From Sporosarcina sp. ZBG7A (lineage in GTDB: Bacteria > Bacillota > Bacilli > Bacillales_A > Planococcaceae): 64,000 bases of DNA. The DNA lies in assembly GCF_000813425.1 (NCBI RefSeq), contig NZ_JWIB01000010.1, forward strand, positions 1-64,000, read 5' to 3'. Shown one piece after another: positions 42,764-51,788 of this stretch. A program made the position numbers and the translations under genes. Within the stretch, counting starts at the first letter, position 1; the number at the start of each line of letters is the position of its first letter. The notes beneath the pieces were generated by a model that saw only the letters and a program-made list of their open reading frames with translations, was not told where the DNA came from and did no database searches.

Positions 42764-44803
42764 TTATACAGTTGCGGTTTCTTCTTCTTTGTTTTTGTCT
42801 TTAGTGACTAGTTGAATTGCAAACAGAATAACAAACAATCCTAGTCCGATAAAATCTGTTTTCGTTTCTGGATAGATTAACATCATTCCAGTCGCAACCG
42901 TAATGATCCGTTCAATCCAGTTGATTCTTCTATACCAGAAGCCAATCAGACCTGCTCCTATCGCTATCATTCCAATAATCGCCGTGACGGTCACCCAGAT
43001 AATTTCACCAACACTCGAGTCAATCATGAGCATCGCAGGGTTAAATACAAACATATACGGAATAATAAATGCCGCGATGGCAAGTTTGGCCGATGTGACA
43101 CCGGTCTTAATTGGATCTCCACCTGAGATTCCAGAAGCTGCAAAAGCTGCCAGCGCAACTGGAGGTGTGATATCTGCAATAATGCCAAAGTAAAACACGA
43201 ACAAGTGAGCAGAAATTGCAACGACCACTGGTACTGTTGCGTCAGGTGTATCCAACATCAGCAACGTAATGATTGCTGGTGCTGCAATCGTAGAAGTGAT
43301 GACATAGTTCGCTGTAGTTGGTGAACCCATACCAAGTACGATTGCAGCAAACATTGTAAAGATAAGCGTCAGCAAGATGTTTCCACCTGCAGCCGATACA
43401 AGTCCATTTGCTAAACTTAGTCCAAGACCTGTTTTTACAACTACCCCTACTATAATACCTGCACAAGCTGTCGCTGCAGCTACAGCGAGTGCTGTACGTG
43501 CACCGTCAACGAGTGCTTGAATAATATCTTTAAATCCGAGACGTGTCTCTTTGTTAAACGAACTCACAACAAGGGTTAGCACAATACCAAGTAACGCTGC
43601 TTTCATCGTAGGAATTCCAAGTAATAAGAATACGATGATTCCGATGATAGGGAGTAGTAAGTAAATTTTCTTTAATGTTTCTTTACGGTTCGGAATCTCT
43701 TCAGGCTTCATCCCCTGTAGTCCGACCCGCTTTGCTTCGAAGTGTGTCATAATCCAAATACCTGTGAAATACAGCAATGCTGGAATTGTAGCAGCTTTGG
43801 CAATTTCCCAATAAGTCACTCCGCCAATGAATTCAACCATCAGGAATGCAGCAGCTCCCATGATTGGTGGCATAATCTGTCCACCAGTTGACGCAGCAGC
43901 TTCAACCCCGCCAGCGAACTCTTTTCGATAGCCTAGTTTTTTCATCATAGGAATCGTATAAGAACCAGATCCAACAACGTTTGCTACAGAACTACCGGAA
44001 ATTGTTCCTTGCAGAGCACTTGAGAAGATTGCAACTTTTGCAGGTCCACCTGTCAATTTACCTGCTAGGACAACCGCTAAATCATTGAAGTAGTTGCCTA
44101 CGCCCGTTTTCACAAGGAATGCTCCGAACAACAGGAACACGAAAATGAAAGTGGCAGATACACTAATCGGTGTCCCTAGGATTCCGTCTGTTGTAAAGAA
44201 CATCAACTGGACAAGATTATCTAAATTCTGCCCTCTGTGTGCTAGGAATCCTGGGAAATAAGGTCCGAAAAATGCATAAACTAAGAACACAGCTGAAATA
44301 ATAGTAATTGGTAAACCTACTGCACGACGAGCAGCTTCCATCGTTAATAGGACAGCCAATATCCCAACGATCAAGTCTAAATCAGACACACGACCTACTC
44401 TTAATACGAGTTCGTTCATATTGAGTGGCCAGTACAATCCGACACCAATAGAAAGAAGGGATAAGATCATATCATAAAATGGAACTTTGTTGCGTTTCTC
44501 CCCTGGCTTTTTACGTGCCGGAAACAGGAGGAAAATCAGAGATAGCGCAAATCCTAAGTGAATCGATCGCTGAATATAGGCTGTGAACGGTGTTCCGATT
44601 GAGGTATACAATTGAAAAATTGAAAATGCCAACAGACCAAAAAACACAATCTTGCCAAGTATACCTGCTAAATCCCTCGTGTTGGATTCAGGATCGTATT
44701 TTTGAAGGAGCTCCAACTGTTCCTTTTCGGAAAGTGTTTCGAACCGCTCGTCATTTGGATCCGTTATCGGAACCACTTTCTGTTCTTTCTTTCGCTTTGC
44801 CAT
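42764..44803 (-). CDS. TRAP transporter fused 4TM/12TM membrane subunit
   Basis: This 679-residue membrane protein is the fused DctQ-DctM type subunit of a TAXI-class TRAP transporter. Gly-rich transport motifs are visible (GSGSYTIPMMKKLGYRK, ASTGGQIMPPIMGAAAF, GMGSPTTANYVIT). It drives uptake of organic acids or similar solutes with an ion gradient, using the TAXI binding protein encoded upstream. Its start overlaps the DUF1850 gene by 53 bases, and AAAGGAG precedes the ATG. The substrate is unknown. Confidence 0.92.
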   Translation of the reverse strand: MAKRKKEQKVVPITDPNDERFETLSEKEQLELLQKYDPESNTRDLAGILGKIVFFGLLAFSIFQLYTSIGTPFTAYIQRSIHLGFALSLIFLLFPARKKPGEKRNKVPFYDMILSLLSIGVGLYWPLNMNELVLRVGRVSDLDLIVGILAVLLTMEAARRAVGLPITIISAVFLVYAFFGPYFPGFLAHRGQNLDNLVQLMFFTTDGILGTPISVSATFIFVFLLFGAFLVKTGVGNYFNDLAVVLAGKLTGGPAKVAIFSSALQGTISGSSVANVVGSGSYTIPMMKKLGYRKEFAGGVEAAASTGGQIMPPIMGAAAFLMVEFIGGVTYWEIAKAATIPALLYFTGIWIMTHFEAKRVGLQGMKPEEIPNRKETLKKIYLLLPIIGIIVFLLLGIPTMKAALLGIVLTLVVSSFNKETRLGFKDIIQALVDGARTALAVAAATACAGIIVGVVVKTGLGLSLANGLVSAAGGNILLTLIFTMFAAIVLGMGSPTTANYVITSTIAAPAIITLLMLDTPDATVPVVVAISAHLFVFYFGIIADITPPVALAAFAASGISGGDPIKTGVTSAKLAIAAFIIPYMFVFNPAMLMIDSSVGEIIWVTVTAIIGMIAIGAGLIGFWYRRINWIERIITVATGMMLIYPETKTDFIGLGLFVILFAIQLVTKDKNKEEETATV

Positions 44804-45317
44804 TCAAGTTGACTCCTTTCATTATTTCATATAGGGTTAATTTTTTCACACGAAATTCGTATGAATGACCACGTTCCAAATAAGCTTTTAAATCCGTTTC
44901 TTTCCCTTTATATCGAAATGCTAATTGTGCATCTACATCTCCAATATAAAGTACAAAAGAATCGACTACTTTATCCTCATATGTAAGTGTATAAATGCCA
45001 TCTTCCGTCACAGATAATGTTTCTCCTTCTTCTGCATATCCCGGAAGACCAATTCCAACATCTTCATAACGCATCGTTAAGAATTTTAACGAACTGTCCG
45101 TCTGTACTTGATAGGTTTCTAGTACATCTGTTAAAAAAATCGAATGGACATATCTGATTTGAAATTCCGAGTCATCCGATAAAAGTCGATACGTCATCTC
45201 AGGATCTTCCGTCCTCGTTTCTGTAAAGGTATACGCTCTTTTTAAAGGAATCGTTAGACCCCCGACAATCAGAAAAACTACAATGAGTAATCCAAGCGGA
45301 ATCCCCCATCGTTTCAT
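44751..45317 (-). CDS. DUF1850 protein of the TRAP operon
   Basis: This 188-residue protein has an N-terminal membrane helix (residues 5-24) and an extracytoplasmic beta domain (RYVHSIFLTDVLETYQV, YEDVGIGLPGYAEEG). DUF1850 proteins are regularly encoded between the TAXI binding protein and the fused permease of TRAP systems, as here, and are presumed accessory factors. The 3' end overlaps the permease start, implying coupling. Ribosome site AGAGGTGAG. Confidence 0.85.
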   Translation of the reverse strand: MKRWGIPLGLLIVVFLIVGGLTIPLKRAYTFTETRTEDPEMTYRLLSDDSEFQIRYVHSIFLTDVLETYQVQTDSSLKFLTMRYEDVGIGLPGYAEEGETLSVTEDGIYTLTYEDKVVDSFVLYIGDVDAQLAFRYKGKETDLKAYLERGHSYEFRVKKLTLYEIMKGVNLNGKAKERTESGSDNGSK

Positions 45318-45404
45318 CCGCTCACCTCTTTATACAGTTCTATGAATGCAGAAGGGACGGATGAAGCATCGATCGCCTCACCGCCCCATTCTATCATTCA
45401 ACTC

Positions 45405-46400
45405 TTATTTGTTTACTTCGTCAAAGTACTTTTGAGCACCTGGGTGAACTGGAATACCAATTCCGTCAAGCCCAGTTTCAGCTTTGATCAGTTTACCCTT
45501 TGCGTGTTGTAGTTTTGGTGCGTTGTCGTAAATTGCTTTTGTAATTTCATAAGCAAGTTCTTCAGGAACTTCGTTTTGGATAACAAGCATAGCTCCTACT
45601 GAAACAGTAGGTGTATCTTCAGCCAAACCATAAGTTCCAGCTGGAATAACTTCCTTAGCATAGTACTTATACTTGCTGATGAGCTCATCTGCTTTGTCAT
45701 CTTCAACAGGTACTACGAATACTTTTGCTACTGCGTTTAGGCCTTCAACAGCACCAGTTGGTGTTCCTGCAGTGATGAATGCTGCATCGATCTGACCCGC
45801 TTGCAAACTTTCTTGAGACTCCCCAAAGTCCAAGTTTTGTGGCTTAATGTCATCCATAGACAATCCGTGGATTTCAAGAAGCTGCTCTGCGTTCGCATAC
45901 GTACCAGAACCAGGAGCACCGACAGAAACTTTCTTACCTTTCAAATCATCAAATGTTTTAATCCCCGTCTTGTCCAGTGTTACAAGTTGTACAGTTTCAG
46001 GATAAAGTGCACCAATTGCAGAAACTGTATCGACTTTATCGTCTTTAAACATCATTTCGCCTTCTTGTGCATAATACGCGATATCCGTTTGTACGAAAGC
46101 GATTTCAGCGTCTCCATCTTTCAGTGCTGTCATGTTAGCTGCAGATGCTTGAGATACTTCAGCTGATGTTTTCACACCTGTATCCGATTCGATGAACTCT
46201 GCAATGGCGCCACCAAGAGCGTAGTACGTACCTTGCGTTCCGCCAGTTAAAACACTGAGGAACTTGTATTCTTTATCACTGCTATTTGAATCCCCTTTTG
46301 CTCCATCATCCTTCGCTGCATCGTCTGATGTACCACACGCTGCAAGTGCAAGCACTGCAATGAGTAGCATCGAGATGAGCCCTAAAAGTTTCTTATTCAT
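45405..46400 (-). CDS. TAXI-family TRAP solute-binding lipoprotein
   Basis: This 331-residue binding protein has a lipoprotein signal (LALAACGTS) and the TAXI signature GGTQGTYYALGGAIAEFI, with a second conserved region VSVGAPGSGTYANAEQLLE. It captures the solute for the permease encoded downstream. Some family members bind glutamate or other carboxylates; the ligand here is not known. It is the first gene of the operon, behind a cre site and a TTGACA promoter. Ribosome site GGGGGGTC. Confidence 0.92.
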   Translation of the reverse strand: MNKKLLGLISMLLIAVLALAACGTSDDAAKDDGAKGDSNSSDKEYKFLSVLTGGTQGTYYALGGAIAEFIESDTGVKTSAEVSQASAANMTALKDGDAEIAFVQTDIAYYAQEGEMMFKDDKVDTVSAIGALYPETVQLVTLDKTGIKTFDDLKGKKVSVGAPGSGTYANAEQLLEIHGLSMDDIKPQNLDFGESQESLQAGQIDAAFITAGTPTGAVEGLNAVAKVFVVPVEDDKADELISKYKYYAKEVIPAGTYGLAEDTPTVSVGAMLVIQNEVPEELAYEITKAIYDNAPKLQHAKGKLIKAETGLDGIGIPVHPGAQKYFDEVNK

Positions 46401-46439
46401 TCAATGACCCCCTATTTATCTATTCATCTAGTAATGTAT

Positions 46440-46470
46440 ATTCTACCATGTAAGCGGGTTCAATTGTCAA
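46440..46470 (-). promoter_or_regulatory. Candidate promoter of the TRAP operon
   Basis: On the minus strand a perfect -35 TTGACA (46470-46465) is 19 bp from TAGAAT (46445-46440). The spacing is long, so activation may be needed. Confidence 0.45.
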
Positions 46471-46494
46471 TCTTTTTCAGAAAACAAAATCATT

Positions 46495-46508
46495 TGAAAC
46501 CGTTTTCA
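46495..46508. promoter_or_regulatory. cre site (CcpA) upstream of the TRAP operon
   Basis: TGAAACCGTTTTCA matches the catabolite-responsive element consensus TGWAANCGNTNWCA at every fixed position. It is centred about 68 bp upstream of the predicted start point, a position more usual for CcpA activation than roadblock repression. Confidence 0.65.
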
Positions 46509-46518
46509 TTATGTATAC

Positions 46519-46553
46519 ATAAAAAAGAAAAGAGCGATTTACACTCTTTTCAT
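46519..46553 (-). terminator. Terminator of the pgpA-family gene
   Basis: On the minus strand AAAAGAG and CTCTTTT pair around a 9-nt loop and are followed by CTTTTTTA. The stem is short. Confidence 0.55.
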
Positions 46554-46574
46554 CTGTAGTTTTTGGTCATTTCC

Positions 46575-47126
46575 TTACTTCGCAGCATCCTTTACATCGT
46601 CGAATGTCAATCCGGCTTCCTCCAGATCTCGGGACCGATGGGCAATTCGAGCTGCCGCACATGATGCAACACTGGCAACTAGATCATCTAAAAATGTATG
46701 GACTTTATTTCCTTTTTTAGTATCTAAATCATTTATAATACCGACTTTGTTTTTATCTAAGTGACCAAACGTCGTCACTGCAATCGAACCATACGTAAAT
46801 ACGGCTCCTAGAGCAATTGTTTCATCCACTCCGAAAAGACCTTCATCCGATTCGACGATATCTTGTAACGGTTTAGATAATTTGCCTTGTTCACAAAGCT
46901 CGTCCAGCTCGATACCAACTAAAATTGCATGTTGAAGTTCGCGCTTTTTCAATACATTCACAACAGAGTCCACACACTGTTCAAGCTGCAGTTCTTCATT
47001 ATAAGGCGCTTGCATTTCATAGACGATTTTCGCGATATCTAACAGCTCTACACCTCGGCGCTGCAACGCTTCTTTTGTTGCAACTGCAATTACTTCTGAC
47101 CGTACTTTGCTTTTCCCGTCAAACAT
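46575..47126 (-). CDS. Phosphatidylglycerophosphatase A family protein, YutG-like
   Basis: This 183-residue protein belongs to the PgpA/YutG family, with FLDDLVASVASCAAARIAH near the C-terminus and an N-terminal regulatory-like segment (LLDIAKIVYEMQAPY). The classical enzymes dephosphorylate phosphatidylglycerol phosphate; soluble Bacillales members such as YutG are less certain. AGAAGGAG precedes the ATG. It is monocistronic and divergent from yjcH. Confidence 0.82.
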   Translation of the reverse strand: MFDGKSKVRSEVIAVATKEALQRRGVELLDIAKIVYEMQAPYNEELQLEQCVDSVVNVLKKRELQHAILVGIELDELCEQGKLSKPLQDIVESDEGLFGVDETIALGAVFTYGSIAVTTFGHLDKNKVGIINDLDTKKGNKVHTFLDDLVASVASCAAARIAHRSRDLEEAGLTFDDVKDAAK

Positions 47127-47242
47127 GCTACCATCTCCTTCTAATTTCTAGCTGTCCCCACTGTCCACCAATCGTGCACATTATACCCTCTAACCATCCT
47201 ATGTTACAATCTCCTTGAATAGACTTGTGAGGGGGTTACTTT

Positions 47243-47965
47243 ATGAACAACGGAAAGATTCATGATATTCAATTTTATAGCAAAGAACTTCAGGAGGAAA
47301 TGGAGCTCCTTATTTACCTTCCGTATAATTATTCTCCACTATATAAATACTCTATCCTTTTCGCATCAGATGGGAAAGACTATTTTCAGTATGGTAGAAT
47401 CGGGAAAGTTATAGATGAATATTTAGATAAGGAAGAGATTGAAAATGTAATCGTTGTCGGCATTCCATACAAATCTGTTGCTGAACGTCGTAGAATGTAT
47501 CATCCAGACGGAGATCGTCAAAAAGACTACATCCGTTTCCTCGTGCATGAACTCGTTCCTTATATAGACGAGCATTATCCCACTTACCAAATTGGTGGAG
47601 GGCGTGGACTTATTGGTGATTCTCTTGCTGCCACAGTTTCTTTACAGGCTGCATTACAATACCCAAATTGTTTTGGCAAAGTAATACTCCAATCACCTTA
47701 TGTGGACGAAAAAGTACTTGAAGCCGTAAATTCAGCTAAGAACCCATCAGGTCTATCGGTTTATCACGTCATTGGAACTGGAGAAACTCAAGTTTCTACG
47801 ACTGTCGATGGAAAACAAGACTTTTTGACTCCAAACCGTGAGCTCAACAAATTATTTGGAAATAAAGGATTTCCGTACTTCTATGAAGAATTTAATGGAG
47901 AGCATACCTGGAAATATTGGCAACCAGATGTGCGTCGTGCTGTCCAAATGGTATACGGACAATAA
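47243..47965 (+). CDS. yjcH: Putative esterase, YjcH
   Basis: This 240-residue alpha/beta-hydrolase is of the esterase D (enterochelin esterase-like) type. The nucleophile elbow is GLIGDSLAATVS (near residue 125), and the late histidine is in FNGEHTWKYWQ. It sits directly before yjcG and yjcF homologues as in B. subtilis. The substrate is unknown. GAGGGGG precedes the ATG. Confidence 0.87.
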   Translation: MNNGKIHDIQFYSKELQEEMELLIYLPYNYSPLYKYSILFASDGKDYFQYGRIGKVIDEYLDKEEIENVIVVGIPYKSVAERRRMYHPDGDRQKDYIRFLVHELVPYIDEHYPTYQIGGGRGLIGDSLAATVSLQAALQYPNCFGKVILQSPYVDEKVLEAVNSAKNPSGLSVYHVIGTGETQVSTTVDGKQDFLTPNRELNKLFGNKGFPYFYEEFNGEHTWKYWQPDVRRAVQMVYGQ

Positions 47966-48041
47966 CCAATCGGACAATTCCAAACAATTCTGCTATACTT
48001 GAATGAAGAATTGTATTCACTTTCCTAAGGAGGTTTTTCAC

Positions 48042-48560
48042 ATGAAATACGGCGTTGTAGCATTTCCATCAAAAAAATTGCAAGATCTAGCAAATGGATA
48101 TCGCAAACGGTATGATCCTCACTACTCTCAGATCACTCCTCATATGACGGTAAAAGGTGTTTTCGATGCAGATGAAACTGAAATTAGAAAAGTGGCTGAA
48201 GCATTGCGTAACGTAGCAATGAAAAACAAGCCATTCGAACTGAACGTTTCAAAAGTAAGCTCTTTTGCGCCAATAACAAATACTATATATTTTAAAGTTG
48301 CCCCAAATGAGGAGTTACTTGCTTTGCACAAAGCTCTCAATAATGAGGATTTTTTCGGTCCACAACCACAATATGCTTTCGTACCTCACATCACAATTGC
48401 TCAAAGTCTAACTTCCGGTGAGCATGATGACATTATCGGTCAATTGAAGATGCTTGGTGCAGATCACTCAGAAATCATCGATCGCATCCATCTTCTGTAC
48501 CAACTAGAGGACGGCTCGTGGACAGTATACGAAACGTTCCGTCTACAAGAGGAAAACTGA
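48042..48560 (+). CDS. yjcG: 2H phosphoesterase (2'-5' RNA ligase-like), YjcG
   Basis: This protein of about 172 residues has the two HxT-type motifs of the 2H phosphoesterase superfamily: HMTVKG (near residue 35) and HITIAQ (near 115). Its cyclic phosphodiester substrate is unknown. The frame is open from 48003, but the ATG at 48042 with TAAGGAGG upstream gives the known YjcG length. It is followed one base later by yjcF. Confidence 0.9.
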   Translation: MKYGVVAFPSKKLQDLANGYRKRYDPHYSQITPHMTVKGVFDADETEIRKVAEALRNVAMKNKPFELNVSKVSSFAPITNTIYFKVAPNEELLALHKALNNEDFFGPQPQYAFVPHITIAQSLTSGEHDDIIGQLKMLGADHSEIIDRIHLLYQLEDGSWTVYETFRLQEEN

Positions 48561-48561
48561 T

Positions 48562-49002
48562 TTGTACGAGGTAAAGATTGCCGCGTCTGAACAAGAACGT
48601 GAAGCTGCATTTACTGTACGGAAGAAAGTATTTGTAGAAGAACAAGGTGTTCCCCTAACGATGGAAATTGACGAACACGACACGTCTGCATCCCATTTTG
48701 TCGTCTATGATGGGCCGAAAGCAATTGCTGCTGGCCGCATCAGAAGTATCGCAAATGAAGTGGGTAAAGTGGAACGTGTCTGTGTATTAAAAGAATATCG
48801 TGGTCAACATCTTGGTGTCCTAATTATGAACGCTCTTGAGGAACATGCAAAAAAGACTGGCATCCACAAAATCTTGTTGAATGCCCAGTCTTATGCAATT
48901 CCTTTTTACGAGAAACTTGGGTATGGAGTCACTTCTCCCGAATTCATGGATGCGGATATTCCCCATCGCGCCATGGAAAAACAAATGGACCCAGCACTTT
49001 AG
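48562..49002 (+). CDS. yjcF: GNAT-family N-acetyltransferase, YjcF
   Basis: This 146-residue protein has the acetyl-CoA-binding region of GNAT enzymes (VERVCVLKEYRGQHLGVLIMNAL) and the N-terminal VRKKVFVEEQGVPL typical of the ElaA/YjcF subgroup. It starts with TTG after AGAGGAAAA, directly after yjcG. The acceptor is unknown. Confidence 0.88.
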   Translation: MYEVKIAASEQEREAAFTVRKKVFVEEQGVPLTMEIDEHDTSASHFVVYDGPKAIAAGRIRSIANEVGKVERVCVLKEYRGQHLGVLIMNALEEHAKKTGIHKILLNAQSYAIPFYEKLGYGVTSPEFMDADIPHRAMEKQMDPAL

Positions 49003-49021
49003 AATATTAAAAAGCATATTT

Positions 49022-49060
49022 AAAAGCCCCATTCCAATTTTAGGAATGGGGCTTTTTTTG
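49022..49060 (+). terminator. Terminator of yjcHGF
   Basis: AAAAGCCCCATTCC and GGAATGGGGCTTTT form a perfect 14-bp stem followed by T. Confidence 0.92.
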
Positions 49061-49070
49061 AGGGTGCTTA

Positions 49071-49382
49071 TTATGCGTATTCGTTTACAGCCAGACCTTT
49101 TCCTACCACCGCTGCAACTTGTTTTGACAGAATTGTAGGGTCCGGTTGGATAAAACCTTTTTTAGCTGGAGACAATGGACGTTGCTGATTCGCACTTTTA
49201 CCAAACTCCCCTTCAGAATTCCTTTCCCGCTCACGTCGAAGAACTCGTTGCCATTCTTCGTAATCTGCCTGTGATTTAATAGATTGGACTCTGTCAATAT
49301 AAGAAATAGCAGGCGAAGCTTCCTCCAAGCGGTTTGCATACATTTGTGATTGGATATTCTGAATCGGCAGCAGGTAACCCAT
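49071..49382 (-). CDS. Conserved hypothetical protein near spoVIF
   Basis: This protein of about 103 residues starts MGYLLPIQNIQSQMYANRL and is basic and Gln/Arg-rich in the middle (EEWQRVLRRERERNSEG), with a short hydrophobic end (KQVAAVVGKGLAVNEYA). No domain is recognised. The ATG at 49382 has AAGGTGG upstream; a GTG at 49391 falls in that site. It lies downstream of spoVIF and may be a sporulation gene by association only. Confidence 0.65.
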   Translation of the reverse strand: MGYLLPIQNIQSQMYANRLEEASPAISYIDRVQSIKSQADYEEWQRVLRRERERNSEGEFGKSANQQRPLSPAKKGFIQPDPTILSKQVAAVVGKGLAVNEYA

Positions 49383-49455
49383 TGCCTCCACCTTCTTTCT
49401 CGTTTAAGTTGTTAGTTCACTATACCCGGTTGCTAGGGAAGCTAAACCTATTTCT

Positions 49456-49707
49456 TTATTTCCCTAACATCCTTTGAATATCTGCAATATTTACAGGCTG
49501 ACCACTAGAAACAAGTGAATTGACTAGTTCATCTTCTAAATGTTGGGGTACATTTTTATTCGCAAGCATCCCGACATTTTGAATAATCCGTCTCACTTGT
49601 CGTTCATCTTTAAAATCAGCATGTTGTATGGCATTCGCGAGTGCAAATACTTCTGTCATCGGCACACCAGTTTTAGATTCTATTTTCTTGAAGAAGGAGT
49701 CATTCAT
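49456..49707 (-). CDS. spoVIF: Stage VI sporulation protein F
   Basis: This 83-residue protein matches the SpoVIF (YjcC) family in length and motifs: FFKKIESKTGVPMTEVFALANA and VRRIIQNVGMLANKNVP. In B. subtilis SpoVIF is made in the mother cell and is needed for proper coat assembly and resistance. It begins 22 bases after the yjcZ-family gene with AGGGGGG upstream and is likely cotranscribed. Confidence 0.9.
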   Translation of the reverse strand: MNDSFFKKIESKTGVPMTEVFALANAIQHADFKDERQVRRIIQNVGMLANKNVPQHLEDELVNSLVSSGQPVNIADIQRMLGK

Positions 49708-49729
49708 ACTCCCAGTTCCCCCCTCTCAT

Positions 49730-49870
49730 TTAGCAGAACGTACTTCCAACAATAATCAGCAAAATGAACAAAACAACTAACAAGACGAACGTAGAGCCGC
49801 CTCCTTGATTACAACCACGGTCATATCCACCTTCATAGCGCGGTTCTCCGTAACAATAGTTTCCGTACAT
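49730..49870 (-). CDS. YjcZ-family sporulation protein
   Basis: This 46-residue peptide has a polar Gly/Tyr-rich N-terminus (YGEPRYEGGYDRGC) and a single C-terminal hydrophobic helix (FVLLVVLFILLIIVGSTFC), the pattern of the YjcZ family of small spore-associated membrane proteins. The frame runs open to 50020, but the ATG at 49870 with GGGGGGA upstream is the obvious start. Confidence 0.9.
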   Translation of the reverse strand: MYGNYCYGEPRYEGGYDRGCNQGGGSTFVLLVVLFILLIIVGSTFC

Positions 49871-49895
49871 AAGAAAATCCCCCCTCTCTTCCCTG

Positions 49896-49904
49896 TATCC
49901 TATG
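49896..49904 (-). promoter_or_regulatory. Candidate sigma-K -10 of yjcZ-spoVIF
   Basis: On the minus strand CATAGGATA fits CATANNNTA exactly, 26 bases before the ATG. The -35 region is not convincing. Confidence 0.4.
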
Positions 49905-49958
49905 CAAAGACACAGCGAAGCGGGCGGGACATTCGCATATTTATTTTTAGTTGGTGAT

Positions 49959-50321
49959 TTAGATGGTTCCTTTTGACTTAAATACGAGAGAAGCGACGAA
50001 ACCGAAAATGATGGCTGCACTGATACCCGAACTTGTCACTTCAAACATTCCCGTCAGAACACCTATGATGCCATGCTTCTCAGCCTCAGCGAGGGCTCCG
50101 TGTGTAAGTGCATTCCCAAAAGATGTGATTGGAATCGTTGCACCTGTACCAGCAAAATCGATCAGCGGTTCATACAGTCCGAAGCCATCCAAAATGGAGC
50201 CTGCAACCACTAATGTACACAATGTGTGTGCCGGGGTGAGTTTGCCTACGTCCATCATCAACTGCCCGATGACACAAATGAGTCCCCCTACTATAAAACT
50301 TGTTATAAAAATGGATAGCAA
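49959..50321 (-). CDS. spoVAEb: Stage V sporulation protein AE (SpoVAEb)
   Basis: This 120-residue membrane protein with about four helices matches SpoVAE/SpoVAEb (FIVGGLICVIGQLMMD, GTGATIPITSFGNALTHGAL). With SpoVAC and SpoVAD it forms the channel moving dipicolinic acid into the forespore and out on germination. The start is TTG, 10 bases after the spoVAD stop, with a weak ribosome site, suggesting coupling. Last gene of the operon. Confidence 0.93.
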   Translation of the reverse strand: MLSIFITSFIVGGLICVIGQLMMDVGKLTPAHTLCTLVVAGSILDGFGLYEPLIDFAGTGATIPITSFGNALTHGALAEAEKHGIIGVLTGMFEVTSSGISAAIIFGFVASLVFKSKGTI

Positions 50322-50331
50322 TTTAAACCAC

Positions 50332-51339
50332 TCATTTCATTTGGATTTCCACTGCATGCGCAATACAGGGAATCGTATCGCCTTGCTGATAAGATAGAGG
50401 GGACATTAAGGATCCGGTAGCAATCAATAACACACGCTTGTATGTTCCGGACAGCAGCTTATCATACACTTCCGAGAAATAAGCAGATGCCGAGCATCCC
50501 GAACCACTTGCTCCTGCAAGAAATTCTGGATGTTTGCCATAATACTCTGCTCCCGCATCCCGAAAAGTACTTGAAACATCATATTCCCAACGGTCAAGTA
50601 ACGTTTTAAATAGCTCGAATCCGATTTTCCCTAAGTCCCCAGTCATGATCAAATCATAATCTTCAACTGTCGAACCGTGACCTTCCAAATGACGTTTAAA
50701 CGTATCTGCAGCAGCAGGTGCCATAGCTGCCCCCATATTTAACGGATCTGTCAATCCTAAATCCGTAACTATTCCAATCGTTCCGCACGTAATAATCGGC
50801 GCTCCTTCTATATGAGGGATAATCGTAGCTACTCCAGCTGCACTTACGGTCCATTGAGCTGTAGCTCCTTTTTGACTTCCGTATTGAAGAGGATAACGAA
50901 ATTGACGTTCAATAGCATTGTGCTGACTGGAGGACCCCGCTACTACTAATTCAGCCATTCCAGATTCCGTTAACAATGCAGCCATTAATAGAGAGGAAAC
51001 AGAAGTTGCACAAGCTGAAAACATTCCAAGATAAGGAACCCCTATTGTGCTTGCCGCAAAGTTGGAAGGAGTCATTTCATTCACTAAATCGCCCATCAAA
51101 ACAAACTCGGCATCTGTGGGGGTCTTGTCCAGCTTACTCAATGCAATCATGCAAGCATCTTCCATCATTTTCGCATGGCCTTGCTCATTCGTCTTTAATC
51201 CGCAACGCTCGTCATCATAATTCTTGTCGGCATACTTGGAAAAGGGACTCTTCTTCGTTTCCAAAGGCCCTACCGTGACACCAGTTGATGCAATCACTGG
51301 ATTAGATGCAAATGTCAATAATCCTCGTTTGTTTACCAA
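50332..51339 (-). CDS. spoVAD: Stage V sporulation protein AD
   Basis: This 335-residue protein has the thiolase-like fold of SpoVAD, which binds dipicolinic acid (SNFAASTIGVPYLGMFSACATS, AGASGSGCSASAYFSEVYD). It starts with TTG after TAGGAGTGG and overlaps the spoVAC end by 7 bases. Confidence 0.95.
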   Translation of the reverse strand: MVNKRGLLTFASNPVIASTGVTVGPLETKKSPFSKYADKNYDDERCGLKTNEQGHAKMMEDACMIALSKLDKTPTDAEFVLMGDLVNEMTPSNFAASTIGVPYLGMFSACATSVSSLLMAALLTESGMAELVVAGSSSQHNAIERQFRYPLQYGSQKGATAQWTVSAAGVATIIPHIEGAPIITCGTIGIVTDLGLTDPLNMGAAMAPAAADTFKRHLEGHGSTVEDYDLIMTGDLGKIGFELFKTLLDRWEYDVSSTFRDAGAEYYGKHPEFLAGASGSGCSASAYFSEVYDKLLSGTYKRVLLIATGSLMSPLSYQQGDTIPCIAHAVEIQMK

Positions 51340-51788
51340 GATACCACTCCTAATCCAACGAGTATCGTTTTAATGAGAGCAACTACAAATGCCGAAAAGA
51401 CACCATATAAAATGACGGAACCTGCCAGTTTAAACATATTGCCTCCAACACCTAATACGTAGCCCTCGGATCTGTGTTCGATTGCCGCGGATATCATGGC
51501 ATTTCCAAATCCCGTAATCGGTACGGCGCTTCCTGCTCCACCGACCTGTGCGATTTTTTTATAGTACCCGAACCCTGTTAATAACATGGAGATAAAGATC
51601 ATCGTGGCCACTGTCGGATTACTTGCCGTTCGTTCAGTAAAATCAAAAAAACTAATATAGAAAAGAGCAACGAATTGACCAATAAAGCAAATGAAACCTC
51701 CAACAACAAATGCTAATATACAATTTTTTAAATACCTCGGTTTGGGTGTAATCTGTTGTTCAAGTTGCTGATATTTTTTTTCATCCAT
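51333..51788 (-). CDS. spoVAC: Stage V sporulation protein AC
   Basis: This 151-residue membrane protein is SpoVAC, the mechanosensitive-channel-like subunit (FVVGGFICFIGQFVALFYISF, GAGSAVPITGFGNAMISAAIE). It begins in a TAATG overlap with the preceding lipoprotein gene. SpoVAA, AB and AF homologues are not present. Confidence 0.94.
   Translation of the reverse strand: MDEKKYQQLEQQITPKPRYLKNCILAFVVGGFICFIGQFVALFYISFFDFTERTASNPTVATMIFISMLLTGFGYYKKIAQVGGAGSAVPITGFGNAMISAAIEHRSEGYVLGVGGNMFKLAGSVILYGVFSAFVVALIKTILVGLGVVSW

Noticed and set aside
43024-43221. Small frames inside the TRAP permease gene
   Set aside because: They are out-of-frame shadows with no ribosome site.
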